From Brevibacillus porteri (GTDB lineage: Bacteria; Bacillota; Bacilli; Brevibacillales; Brevibacillaceae): DNA of 64,000 nucleotides. The position numbers and the translations under genes are program-made. The notes below the pieces were generated by a model, which saw only the letters and a program-made list of their open reading frames with translations, was not told where the DNA came from and did not search any database. The stretch is from NCBI RefSeq assembly GCF_003013475.1, contig NZ_PXZO01000025.1:1-64000 (forward strand), given 5' to 3'. This document shows, piece after piece, positions 43,882 through 52,656 of the stretch; within the stretch, counting starts at the first letter, position 1; every line of letters begins with the position of its first letter.

Positions 43882-44763
43882 ATGGATGTGAGACTAACCA
43901 CCCAGGACAATGAAGATACATGTATAAGTGCAGAATTTTGGTGTTTAGCAGAAGATCAGTTTGATACCCAGATATTATCAGAAGAGCTGTGTCTGATCCC
44001 AACATCGACAAGAAAAAAAGGGGAATTAACTCAAGAAAAAATACCTGCTCCTGATACGAGTTGGGAAATTTCAACATCATATGAGGCTTCACTCGATATC
44101 AACAACCAGCTTCTCCCGCTCCTTCGTATGCTAGACGGAAGACAAAAAAAATTACAAAAATTAAAACAAGAACATAATCTCATCTATGGAATCGAATTCT
44201 TCATCTATGCGTACGAGAGACAAATCCCTCGAATGAAGCTGACACAAGAAACGATCCAATTTATGAGTGAGATCGGAGGCATGGCGAGGATAAACATCAT
44301 CATCTACCCTGACGATCTGCCTCCAAACTTGGAACTCAAAGCCCCCCAAGGTACAAGTATCAAGGTAGCCTTCCTGGTCAAAGGAGCTGACACGCAACCG
44401 GACTTGAACCCACAACTTCTTCAAGTTTCCCCACACGCATCTTGGATACAAGGGGAACAGACGTCGGATGGGGCAGTATGGTATCTCGAAACGTTAGAGG
44501 AAGAAACAGATGATACAGAGGAATTACTGCTGGCAATGATAGACACGTTGAAAGAGGAAAAAGAGTCACTTATCAGTCAGAAGGAAGAACAAAAACTGTC
44601 ATATGAAATCGTCGTGTACGCTCATGTCAGAAATCGGCAAGAGCCTGCGATCACTGCAAAAGAAAACGTCATCTCACTTTTGCATGAGATCGGAGCTACG
44701 CTTGAATTCGTATTGTTCTACGCGTCAGAAGAAAATCGGTATGAAGACGACGGATTGATATAA
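43882..44763 (+). CDS. tandem DUF4279-like protein
   Basis: 293 residues, cytoplasmic. Two copies of a DUF4279-like domain: residues about 8-145 (LSEELCLIPTSTRKKGE, WEISTSYEASLDINNQLLPLL, GIEFFIYAYE, MARINIIIY) and about 160-285 (PQLLQVSPHASWIQGEQTSD, WYLETLEEETDD, YEIVVYAHV, ATLEFVLFYA). DUF4279 proteins are often found as single domains in toxin-immunity neighbourhoods, so an immunity role is possible but unproven. Several start codons lie close together; ATG 43882 is 11 nt after CGGAGG. Confidence 0.72.
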   Translation: MDVRLTTQDNEDTCISAEFWCLAEDQFDTQILSEELCLIPTSTRKKGELTQEKIPAPDTSWEISTSYEASLDINNQLLPLLRMLDGRQKKLQKLKQEHNLIYGIEFFIYAYERQIPRMKLTQETIQFMSEIGGMARINIIIYPDDLPPNLELKAPQGTSIKVAFLVKGADTQPDLNPQLLQVSPHASWIQGEQTSDGAVWYLETLEEETDDTEELLLAMIDTLKEEKESLISQKEEQKLSYEIVVYAHVRNRQEPAITAKENVISLLHEIGATLEFVLFYASEENRYEDDGLI

Positions 44764-44838
44764 GAGAAAAAGATCTCTTGATGTTCAATATTACGAAGTA
44801 GACAGCAAAGGAGATAACGGATAATTACAAAGGAAACT

Positions 44839-44862
44839 GGGAGCTAAGTGCTCCCTATTTTC
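44839..44862 (+). terminator. short terminator
   Basis: GGGAGC pairs with GCTCCC around TAAGT, then TATTTT. Confidence 0.6.
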
Positions 44863-44891
44863 GTTGTAATAACATAGTGGAGGTTTTTTCA

Positions 44892-45131
44892 GTGACATAC
44901 TATTCTTTCCTTGTCTTTGTGCTTTTCCTGCTAATCACTAAAGTATATAACTTTATCGAGAGTATACTCAGCCCACTAGATTTCGCCTTAGTTGTCGGTA
45001 TGGGAGTTTTTATGCTATTACTAAAAGGTTGCGAATGGTTATCTGTCCTATTGGAAAAGTTTTGTATCAAGTTCAAAATAAAAGTATGGCAATTGTATGT
45101 AGTCACTATTATTTTGTATTTCTTATTTTAG
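44892..45131 (+). CDS. small membrane protein
   Basis: About 79 residues with three hydrophobic segments (YYSFLVFVLFLLITKVY, FALVVGMGVFMLLL, LYVVTIILYFLF). GTG 44892 lies 8 nt after GGAGG. A relic of the same gene lies at 42816. It may be a holin-like or immunity-type membrane protein; no function can be assigned. Confidence 0.5.
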   Translation: MTYYSFLVFVLFLLITKVYNFIESILSPLDFALVVGMGVFMLLLKGCEWLSVLLEKFCIKFKIKVWQLYVVTIILYFLF

Positions 45132-45271
45132 CTGCTTACGCATAGTATTCACCCGTTTCTGTTCAGGGGACGGGTTTTTCCATGTTCAGTATATTTTCGC
45201 CTATTTAACGTGAACCAAACTCCACGTTCTCGTGAATATACAGTAGAGCAAAAACGAAGGGAGGAAACGCT

Positions 45272-45844
45272 GTGGATGAGTGGGAGTTGATTGCCAAATG
45301 CCAAGAGGGCGAGCCTGAGGCTTTCGAACAATTGGTCAAGCCTTATCTGGCGATGGCATACCGTACAGCGTACTTGATCATTCATGACAAGCATCTGGCA
45401 CAGGACGCCGTTCAGGAAGGGCTCATCGAAGCGTATCAGCACATAGACCGACTCGATAAAAAACGGGGAGTGGCCTTTCGCAATTGGCTATACCGGATCA
45501 TTACGTTTCGGGCTCTGAATCTGGTACGCAAGCAGAAGCCTGTAGTGGAGTATGAGGAGATGATCCCGGAAGAAGCGCTAACGCCGCTGGATAACGTGAT
45601 CAAGCAGGAGGAGCAGCGGCAAATATGGCAGGCGATTCGCAGCATGAAGGCGGAGCATCGGGCGGTCATTATTCTTTACTATTACGAGGGCTTCAGCGTG
45701 TCGGAGATCGCCAAAATTACGGGCTCCTTCGAGGGCACGGTCAAATCGCGGATGCACAAGGCGAGGAAGCTGATTGCACAGCAATTGGACAAGGGTTGCA
45801 TTCCATCAGATTTTTTGCAGGAAGGGGCAATGACTCATGACTAA
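45272..45844 (+). CDS. ECF-type RNA polymerase sigma factor
   Basis: Sigma-70 family ECF factor, 190 residues. Region 2: LVKPYLAMAYRTAYLIIHDKH and QDAVQEGLIEAYQHIDR. Region 4: WQAIRSMKAEHRAVIILYYY and GFSVSEIAKITGSFEGTVKSR. GTG start with GGGAGGA. It overlaps the anti-sigma gene by 8 nt, the standard ECF/anti-sigma layout. Confidence 0.93.
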   Translation: MDEWELIAKCQEGEPEAFEQLVKPYLAMAYRTAYLIIHDKHLAQDAVQEGLIEAYQHIDRLDKKRGVAFRNWLYRIITFRALNLVRKQKPVVEYEEMIPEEALTPLDNVIKQEEQRQIWQAIRSMKAEHRAVIILYYYEGFSVSEIAKITGSFEGTVKSRMHKARKLIAQQLDKGCIPSDFLQEGAMTHD

Positions 45845-47300
45845 CGAGGAACGGCAAATCCAAGAGACGCTTAGGAAAGTAGCGGGAGCTGTCGAGATAC
45901 CGAGTTTTCAAATGCCAAGCAAAAATGACGGACTGCAAGTGAGAAGGCGTCCATTTTACCGTAGCAAAAGATGGGCTTCCATCGGCATCGCTTCTGCGGT
46001 TGTACTCGGGCTGCTCGGAAGCATACAGGTGTCCCCGTCGTTTGCGGCCTATGTCAAATCGATCTTTGCTCAAGACGGATTCGATGAAGGAGTGCAACAG
46101 GCGGCGAGACAAGGCTTCTCCGAAACATCGAATCTTTCTGTTACGGATCAGGGGATTACCTTGGAGGTAAAGGAAATCATTGCTGATCCGGTGCAGGTAA
46201 TGGTTGCTTTAATGATTAAGCAGTCGGATGGCAAGCCGTTGCTCCCTACATATCCGTCAGCGACAAACGCAGAATCCAATGCCATTGAATTGCTGGATGC
46301 CAAAGGGGAGGTCATTTCTGACGAGTGGGGAACAACCTTTGAAGATAATGCCGGATTCATCCGGTTTACCCTCGGGAAAAAAGGACAGGAGCCCCTTCCG
46401 AAGACGTTGTCGATCCATTTTGATGAAATAGGCGACAGAAAAGGAAACTGGAAGCTGCAAGTTCCGATCACGATGGCAAAAACAACGGCCGCAACCACTG
46501 TGTTGCCTGTCAATCAAACGCAAGAGACGAAGCATGGATTGAAGATGACCCTGCACCAGATCGTCAACACGCCAACGGCCACCCGGATTGAGCTGGAAAC
46601 ACAATGGACAGATGCGGCCAAAAAACAACTGGAACAAGAAGCAAAAAAGCTAACCGGAAAGACGACGAACCCGGATTACGCTCCATTTCTTCCGTATCAG
46701 CAATATAGGCTGGGATATTACTACGAGGGAGCAGATGGCAGCAAGGGGAAGGAAAGAATCATATATAATTCTTATTCCATTGATCGCTATGGGCATTTCC
46801 GTTGGATCAATGACGACGATCCGTTGCAAAAAAGCAAAGCAGCGACATTGGTCATAAATAGCCTCCATAAAGCGATCCCGTACGATATGAGTGTCACCTT
46901 TCATCCGGATGAATTGAACAAGAAGCCAGTGATCAAACAAGTAGGAGAAGATATCTTTACGTTGAAAAGCATCAAGCTGGCAAAAGATGATGATTCGGAA
47001 AAACAGCAAATGGAAATGGAGATCGAGGTACAATCCAAAGATATTACGAGGATTTATTTGCCTTGGTGGGTACTTCAAGATGGGCAGGGGACAACCTACC
47101 GGGCTAAAATGGGTCATCAATCCAAGGGACCCGTTGATCAGTCAGGACGCGAGCGAGCAACGTACAAAATTCGGCTGGAGGACAGCAGAGATTGGGAAGG
47201 AGGAGAAATAACCAAGCTCCCGGAGAAGCTCACGCTACGCCTGGATGCTGTTCAGAAAAAATATCCACTCGAGTGGCGAATTCCAGTTACCCATCCATAA
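45837..47300 (+). CDS. anti-sigma factor, DUF4179-type
   Basis: 487 residues: cytoplasmic N-terminal sigma-binding region (1-45), one transmembrane helix (about 46-64), and a large extracytoplasmic beta-rich part beginning SFAAYVKSIFAQDGFDEGV, which matches DUF4179/RsiV-like membrane anti-sigma factors. It presumably holds the upstream ECF factor until an envelope signal is sensed. Confidence 0.85.
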   Translation: MTNEERQIQETLRKVAGAVEIPSFQMPSKNDGLQVRRRPFYRSKRWASIGIASAVVLGLLGSIQVSPSFAAYVKSIFAQDGFDEGVQQAARQGFSETSNLSVTDQGITLEVKEIIADPVQVMVALMIKQSDGKPLLPTYPSATNAESNAIELLDAKGEVISDEWGTTFEDNAGFIRFTLGKKGQEPLPKTLSIHFDEIGDRKGNWKLQVPITMAKTTAATTVLPVNQTQETKHGLKMTLHQIVNTPTATRIELETQWTDAAKKQLEQEAKKLTGKTTNPDYAPFLPYQQYRLGYYYEGADGSKGKERIIYNSYSIDRYGHFRWINDDDPLQKSKAATLVINSLHKAIPYDMSVTFHPDELNKKPVIKQVGEDIFTLKSIKLAKDDDSEKQQMEMEIEVQSKDITRIYLPWWVLQDGQGTTYRAKMGHQSKGPVDQSGRERATYKIRLEDSRDWEGGEITKLPEKLTLRLDAVQKKYPLEWRIPVTHP

Positions 47301-47303
47301 AGC

Positions 47304-47338
47304 TAAAACCGCCCCGTATTAAAGGGCGGTTTTTCCTG
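47304..47338. terminator. terminator
   Basis: AAACCGCCC pairs with GGGCGGTTTTT around CGTATTAAA, between convergent genes. Confidence 0.85.
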
Positions 47339-47339
47339 T

Positions 47340-48623
47340 TTATTTCGCTACCAACTGCGGCTCTGTCTGCCCTAGTCGGATCGTCGCTTCGCTCGGAATC
47401 CACATACCTGTGTTCTCGTCACGTCCTTGCAGGACAACCGTAGGTTTTGCTTTGCCCATCTGTTCGGCACCTTTGGCAATTTGCTGCCCAATTTTGCCGC
47501 CCTTGACGCGGTTCACAACGAGCACGAGCTGCACGCTGTCCAGCTCTGTCATCATCTCGAAATCACCGTTGCTATCGCCTGCGATGAAGATAGGGCCGTG
47601 ACCATACTTTTTCACCAATACATCCTGGATCACTTCCGTCTTGCCGTGGGCTACCGTGATCGGGTAGTCAGGCTGGTACACATTCGTAATCCGTCCGTTT
47701 TCTGTTTTCAGACGCATGCCGATGATGTTCTCCGCTGGGAGATTGTAGCCATATTTCGGGAGAGTGGCAAAGACACGAACGACATCCTCCAAGGAGGCAC
47801 TCACGACATACACATCGATGCCATTGGCACGCAGTGTGTTCATCAGGTTTGCGACTTCGGAAGTGAGGCGCAGGCCTGTTGTATGAGAGGCTTTCACCAC
47901 GCCTGCTTTGCCTGCCAACGATTTCGGGCTCGTCCAGGTTACTTTTTGAATCGACATACCGAGGCTGAGATCATTGGATGCTTCCGCCAACTGTTGTACT
48001 TCTTCAACGGTCATGTTCGTGAAGAGGTAGAGCACCCACGGATAGCCAATCGAGTTGCTGTGTGTATCGTTGATTGCTTCATACAAGAAAAACAGCTTAG
48101 CTTTGAAATCTGCGAACTGCTCTGTTGCTGTCACTTCTTCCAGCGACTTTGTTCCTTTAAGACCTAGATAATTTTGATATAAGTACGTGTAGTCGGCTAC
48201 GAGATCAGTCGCGATGGCATCGAGTGTGACAGGCTTGCCGTCGACATTTTTATACGAATCGGAAAACGGTCCCTCTGGTACATTCGTGCGGATGACCTTC
48301 CCGAATTCTTCAGGTGTGAGCTTGTAAGCCAAATGGTTGATCTGATAGACAAACAGCGCTTCTTCGGTGTCATGCATGATGCTCGTATTGTCCCAGTCAA
48401 AAACGACATACGGCTTTTTCTTGGCATTGTAGGTAGCGCTCTTGACGCCGTTTTTCTCAATCAATTCATGGACGGCTTGATAAGTCGCAGGTGCCCATTT
48501 CCCCTTGTCGAGCATCTGCACGTTGGTGTCCTTGGCCAAAGCTGGCATTTGCATCGCGAGTAGAGCGACGATCATCAGCATGGTCAGCCACCACGTTTTG
48601 GGTTGTGCTTTTCTGTGTGACAT
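47340..48623 (-). CDS. exported HAD-superfamily phosphatase
   Basis: About 427 residues. Signal peptide: MSHRKAQPKTWWLTMLMIVA to about ALA. HAD motif I is VFDWDNTS (DxDxT-type, about residue 75). Motif III/IV lies near FIAGDSNGDFEMM in the C-terminal half, with a phosphoserine-phosphatase-like cap between. It is probably a cell-surface or periplasmic-side phosphatase. Start ATG 48623 is 9 nt after GAAGGGG; two upstream in-frame ATGs (48632, 48659) are less likely. Confidence 0.8.
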   Translation of the reverse strand: MSHRKAQPKTWWLTMLMIVALLAMQMPALAKDTNVQMLDKGKWAPATYQAVHELIEKNGVKSATYNAKKKPYVVFDWDNTSIMHDTEEALFVYQINHLAYKLTPEEFGKVIRTNVPEGPFSDSYKNVDGKPVTLDAIATDLVADYTYLYQNYLGLKGTKSLEEVTATEQFADFKAKLFFLYEAINDTHSNSIGYPWVLYLFTNMTVEEVQQLAEASNDLSLGMSIQKVTWTSPKSLAGKAGVVKASHTTGLRLTSEVANLMNTLRANGIDVYVVSASLEDVVRVFATLPKYGYNLPAENIIGMRLKTENGRITNVYQPDYPITVAHGKTEVIQDVLVKKYGHGPIFIAGDSNGDFEMMTELDSVQLVLVVNRVKGGKIGQQIAKGAEQMGKAKPTVVLQGRDENTGMWIPSEATIRLGQTEPQLVAK

Positions 48624-48660
48624 GGTTGTCATCCCCTTCTTCTTTTTCTCGAGCCCCAAA

Positions 48661-48674
48661 TGAAAACGTTATCA
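48661..48674. promoter_or_regulatory. perfect CRE (CcpA site)
   Basis: TGAAAACGTTATCA fits the consensus TGWNANCGNTNWCA at every position. It lies 38 nt upstream of the HAD phosphatase start, downstream of the leader terminator. Confidence 0.6.
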
Positions 48675-48685
48675 TTTCTTTCAAA

Positions 48686-48733
48686 AGAAAAAGGTCTTCC
48701 CCACGCCTTTTGCAAAGCGCGGGTAGAAGACCT
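48686..48733 (-). terminator. leader terminator before HAD phosphatase
   Basis: On the minus strand AGGTCTTC-ACCC pairs with GGG-GAAGACCT, followed by TTTTTCTTTT. No minus-strand gene lies upstream, so it is either an attenuator in the 5' leader of the phosphatase gene or a relic. Confidence 0.55.
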
Positions 48734-48913
48734 CATTGTCTTAAGCGTTTTCATTTGTATTCTAATCATACTAAATCTTACAGCAAAAGCAAGAAGATTC
48801 CGATAAACTTGATAAGGGCAGGACTAACGATCTAATCTAGCGAAGACAGAAGAGTTTGCAAGAAAAAAGTGGATATAATCTAACCATCAGATAGATGAGA
48901 AGGATGATGCGGC

Positions 48914-49858
48914 GTGACATTGATAGAATCCAGCAAAGGCATTTTGATGAATTGCTTGGCATTACAGGCGAATGAGACATTTTTGGTGGTGGCCGACGAG
49001 CGGAAGCGGGACATCGGTGAGGCGCTCTGGGAAGCGGGTAAACAGCTCGGGGCAGAAGCGATGCTGATGGTCATGAAGGAGCGGGAAAAGTCCGGTCAAG
49101 AACCTCCTGCGGCTGTTGCAGCGGCGATGAAGAGCGCAGATGTGGTGGTATGTGTGACCCAACACTCTTTGACTCATACAAAAGCACGAAAAGAAGCAGC
49201 AGCAAATGGTACAAGACTGGCTACCATGCCAGCTATTACGGAAGACATGTTCCTTGCGGGAGCGATTTCCGCTGACTATACACAAGTAAAGGCACTCACC
49301 GAGCGCGTGACCGAAATGCTGACGCGGGCAAGTACCGTGCGGATCGAAAAAGCGGGCAAGTCACTGACGTTTTCCATCGCAGATCGCAATGGGGTGCCGA
49401 GTACGGGCATGTACGTCAATCCTGGAGAATCGGGCAATTTGCCTTCCGGAGAAGCGTATATCGCCCCATTGGAAGGGACGGCAGAGGGACAAATCCTCGT
49501 CGATGGCTCCATCGCTGGTATCGGAAAAATTGATTCGCCCCTGCTACTGACGGTCCAAAATGGTCGGATCACAGAGGCAGAAGGAACGGCGGGTGAACGC
49601 CTCCTGCAAATGCTTGGGGACCAAGACGGGCGGATGCTGGGTGAATTCGGAATCGGAACGAATGATAAGGCGCGTATCACGGGAGTTGTGTTAGAGGACG
49701 AGAAGGTGTACGGAACGATTCACGTAGCCTTTGGTAGCAACAACACGTTTGGCGGGACAATTGTTGCGGGGGTACATATTGATCTGGTTGTCAAAGAGCC
49801 GGATGTGTATTTGGACGACAAATGTATCATGAAGAGCGGAAAACTATTGACAACATAG
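48914..49858 (+). CDS. M29-type aminopeptidase-like protein
   Basis: 314 residues, related to thermophilic (AmpS/AmpT, COG2309) aminopeptidases. The C-terminal half has the metal-site segments GEFGIGTNDKARITG, GTIHVAFGSNNTFGG and GVHIDLVVKEPDVYLD. It is shorter than classical M29 enzymes (about 410), which lack the compact N-terminal part seen here. GTG start. Activity is inferred. Confidence 0.8.
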   Translation: MTLIESSKGILMNCLALQANETFLVVADERKRDIGEALWEAGKQLGAEAMLMVMKEREKSGQEPPAAVAAAMKSADVVVCVTQHSLTHTKARKEAAANGTRLATMPAITEDMFLAGAISADYTQVKALTERVTEMLTRASTVRIEKAGKSLTFSIADRNGVPSTGMYVNPGESGNLPSGEAYIAPLEGTAEGQILVDGSIAGIGKIDSPLLLTVQNGRITEAEGTAGERLLQMLGDQDGRMLGEFGIGTNDKARITGVVLEDEKVYGTIHVAFGSNNTFGGTIVAGVHIDLVVKEPDVYLDDKCIMKSGKLLTT

Positions 49859-49940
49859 GACAAACTAGATGGATAGGAAGGATGAATCCCAATAGTAAAT
49901 GTTGTAATATGGGAGAAATCCTAGAGGTGGATGTGGTGTG

Positions 49941-51389
49941 ATGGCAATGTTTGAAAAAATATTTGCGATTATAACAATAGGTAACCTGATCTTGGCTGCC
50001 GTTCTTATTTTCATGGAGAGGCGAAACATTGCGGCAACCTGGGCCTGGTTGATGGTTCTGCTGTTTTTGCCGGGCATCGGGTTTATCGTTTACCTGATTT
50101 TTGGACATAAGCTAAGCAAGAAAAAGCTGTATCGGCTCAAGGAAGGGGAATTTTCTCATTTTCGAGCTGCGGTCGATAGACAAAAGCAGTTGCTTGCCCA
50201 TGGTGAACTACAGGTGAACGACCCTGAGATGGAGAGACACCGCGACATGATTTTCATGAACGTGGTAAGTGATGGAGCGTACTATACGCAGGATAATACC
50301 ATTCAGGTTTTTAAGGAAGGCCATAGTTTGTTCAACCTCATGTTCAAACAGATGGAGGAAGCACGCGAGCATATACATTTGCTCTACTATATTTTGAATG
50401 ACGATGATTTAGGGAAACAGCTCATTCAACTGTTGACGAAGAAGGCTAAGGAGGGCGTCGAGATTCGATTGCTCTATGATGCGGTAGGGTCTTCTGGTGT
50501 CTCATCCCGGTTCCTGCGCCCACTGGTAGAGGCGGGGGGACAAGTCGCCTCCTTTTTCCCGGCGAAGATTCCGTTCCTTAATTTTCGGGTCAACTTCAGG
50601 AATCATCGCAAGCTGACGATTATTGATGGCAAGATTGGCTATATCGGAGGCTTCAACATCGGGGATGAATACTTGGGTAAGGATAAGAAGCTGGGGTATT
50701 GGCGTGATACCCATTTGCTGATAGAGGGAAGAGCGGTGTATATGCTGCAAGCACGCTTTTTCCTGGACTGGAATTTGTCCGCTCCGAAAAGAATGCATGA
50801 GTCACTCGCGTATTTTCCAGAGATTCAAGAGTCCGAGGGCACGATTGGCGTTCAGATCGTATCGAGCGGGCCAAACTCGGAAAAAGAGCAAATTAAGCAT
50901 GCATTTTTGAAGATGATTTACAAGGCACGGAAAAAGATTTACTTGCAGACGCCGTATTTCGTTCCCGATGAAGGTATGCTGACCGCACTAAAAATGGCGG
51001 CAATGTCCGGGGTAGATGTACGGGTGATGGTCCCGGGAAAGCCAGATCATTTGTTGGTATTCTGGGCGACTCACTCTTATCTCGGTGATTTGTTAAAGAG
51101 CGGTGTGCGCTGCTTCCTCTACGAAAAAGGCTTCATGCACGCCAAAACAATCGTGGTTGATACCCAGTTGTCATCTGTAGGAACAGCCAATGTTGATATT
51201 CGTAGCTTCAAGCTGAATTTCGAGACGAATGCGTTTATGTACGATTCGAAGATGGCAGAGGAGTTAGAGGAACTGTTTGTCTCCGACCTGGCTGATTGCC
51301 GGGAGATGACACTGGGGGAGTATGTAAGCCGACCACTGCGTTTACGCTTGCTGGAATCGTTGACGCGGCTGTTGTCTCCGCTTTTATAA
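49941..51389 (+). CDS. cls: cardiolipin synthase
   Basis: Phospholipase D-superfamily enzyme, 482 residues, that condenses phosphatidylglycerol into cardiolipin. Two N-terminal transmembrane helices (about 5-60) and two HKD motifs: HRKLTIIDG (about 218) and HAKTIVVDT (about 397), each followed by the GxxN element (GGFNIGDEY, GTANVDIRS). A GTG at 49938 directly before the ATG could also start it. Confidence 0.94.
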   Translation: MAMFEKIFAIITIGNLILAAVLIFMERRNIAATWAWLMVLLFLPGIGFIVYLIFGHKLSKKKLYRLKEGEFSHFRAAVDRQKQLLAHGELQVNDPEMERHRDMIFMNVVSDGAYYTQDNTIQVFKEGHSLFNLMFKQMEEAREHIHLLYYILNDDDLGKQLIQLLTKKAKEGVEIRLLYDAVGSSGVSSRFLRPLVEAGGQVASFFPAKIPFLNFRVNFRNHRKLTIIDGKIGYIGGFNIGDEYLGKDKKLGYWRDTHLLIEGRAVYMLQARFFLDWNLSAPKRMHESLAYFPEIQESEGTIGVQIVSSGPNSEKEQIKHAFLKMIYKARKKIYLQTPYFVPDEGMLTALKMAAMSGVDVRVMVPGKPDHLLVFWATHSYLGDLLKSGVRCFLYEKGFMHAKTIVVDTQLSSVGTANVDIRSFKLNFETNAFMYDSKMAEELEELFVSDLADCREMTLGEYVSRPLRLRLLESLTRLLSPLL

Positions 51390-51404
51390 AAGCTGTACGG
51401 GAAA

Positions 51405-51464
51405 GTACAAGAGGACCTGTTAACCTACGTGAGCAATCACGGAGTTGGCAGGTCCTTTTATTTT
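51405..51464. terminator. terminator
   Basis: AAGAGGACCTG pairs with CAGGTCCTTTT around a 25-base loop with internal pairing. It lies between convergent genes. Confidence 0.75.
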
Positions 51465-51475
51465 CGTTAAGAAGC

Positions 51476-52456
51476 TTATGCCGTACCGAACGTGATACCC
51501 ATCTCCGTCAAGTATTGACGGTAAGCGATGCTCGCACGGTCGCATTTTAAGGATAGCTCTACTTGTAAATCAAGTGGCAGGTCCTCAGGCTTTTGATTTT
51601 CCACGATCGGTTTATCTTGTGCAAAGATGAGGTTTTGGAAGCTAATGATTTCCTCATCGGAAAGGTTCGTCTCATAATTAAAAGAAAGTACGCCATAAGC
51701 TACGCTTCGCGCTTCATCCAGCGGCATCACAGTAAGCAAAATGGACATCAGATTGCCGTTTTCCGCATCGCGTTTCGTGAATTTTACCGTGAGCGGACGG
51801 AGGATTTCGTATGTGTAATAGACGTGCTTCGCTTGACCAGTACCGTCCGGGTCAGGCTGAAAAATCTTGATCTCATCTGTGCGAATAACACCGTTCTCGT
51901 TGCGGTGAACGCGGTAATCCCCGATTTCCATGTGCGTTTCGACACCCAAATACCCCTCATGAACGACAGCCAAGTGGCCTACATCCAAAAAGTTCTCTAC
52001 GACGCGTGGAGGCTTGGCCATCACTGTCTGTGGCCCCCAGATGACATTTCGAAAACGTTCATCCTCAAATTCCGGCAGGGCAAAAAACTCGGGAGATTGG
52101 TTGGCGAGATTCACCCACACGAATCCATATCGCTCTGCACAGCCGTATAAAATAGCACGCGCTTTGCCGGGTATCGCTTGCTCGGCAGGCAACTGAGGGA
52201 TTTTTACACAGGCGCCGGATGCTTCATATTCCCATCCATGATACGGACAGACCAGCTTTCCATCTCGGACACAGCCCAGAGACAGGGCAGCGCCTCTGTG
52301 AATACAGAGGTCTTTAAACGCATGGATTCCTTCTTCGCTGCGGAAGAGGACGACCCGCTCGCCCATAATGGTGGCCTGGATCGGGCGGTCTTGCACATCC
52401 ACCGAACGACAGGCGACGATCCACTCATTACGCAGCACGGTATCTTGCACGATCAT
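51476..52456 (-). CDS. Rieske non-haem iron oxygenase, alpha subunit type
   Basis: About 326 residues. The Rieske 2Fe-2S motif is CIHRGAALSLG...CPYHGWEYE (CxH with CxxH, residues about 50-75). The mononuclear iron site is FLDVGHLAVVHEG (His-x4-His). This matches vanillate demethylase or choline-type Rieske monooxygenases. Electron transfer partners are not adjacent. ATG 52456 is 10 nt after GGGAGTG; the longer frame from 52537 gives an atypical extension. Substrate unknown. Confidence 0.88.
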   Translation of the reverse strand: MIVQDTVLRNEWIVACRSVDVQDRPIQATIMGERVVLFRSEEGIHAFKDLCIHRGAALSLGCVRDGKLVCPYHGWEYEASGACVKIPQLPAEQAIPGKARAILYGCAERYGFVWVNLANQSPEFFALPEFEDERFRNVIWGPQTVMAKPPRVVENFLDVGHLAVVHEGYLGVETHMEIGDYRVHRNENGVIRTDEIKIFQPDPDGTGQAKHVYYTYEILRPLTVKFTKRDAENGNLMSILLTVMPLDEARSVAYGVLSFNYETNLSDEEIISFQNLIFAQDKPIVENQKPEDLPLDLQVELSLKCDRASIAYRQYLTEMGITFGTA

Positions 52457-52656
52457 TGATGAGACACTCCCTTTGTCGATACTTCGGTTATTCACCCATT
52501 GTAGCGGGAGAGTAGAAGGGAAGTCAACAGAAAACACGAACGTTATTGAGGTGTAATACCTATTTATTACGTGAATAGTTGCCTAAAAACGGATTTATTC
52601 GGTATAATCCTACTTATATCGTTCGTGATTAGCTAAACTACCACTAGGGAGGCCTT

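Noticed and set aside
43500..45131. Prophage interpretation of the island end
   Set aside because: No integrase, capsid, portal or lysis genes are visible; the small hydrophobic protein alone is insufficient.
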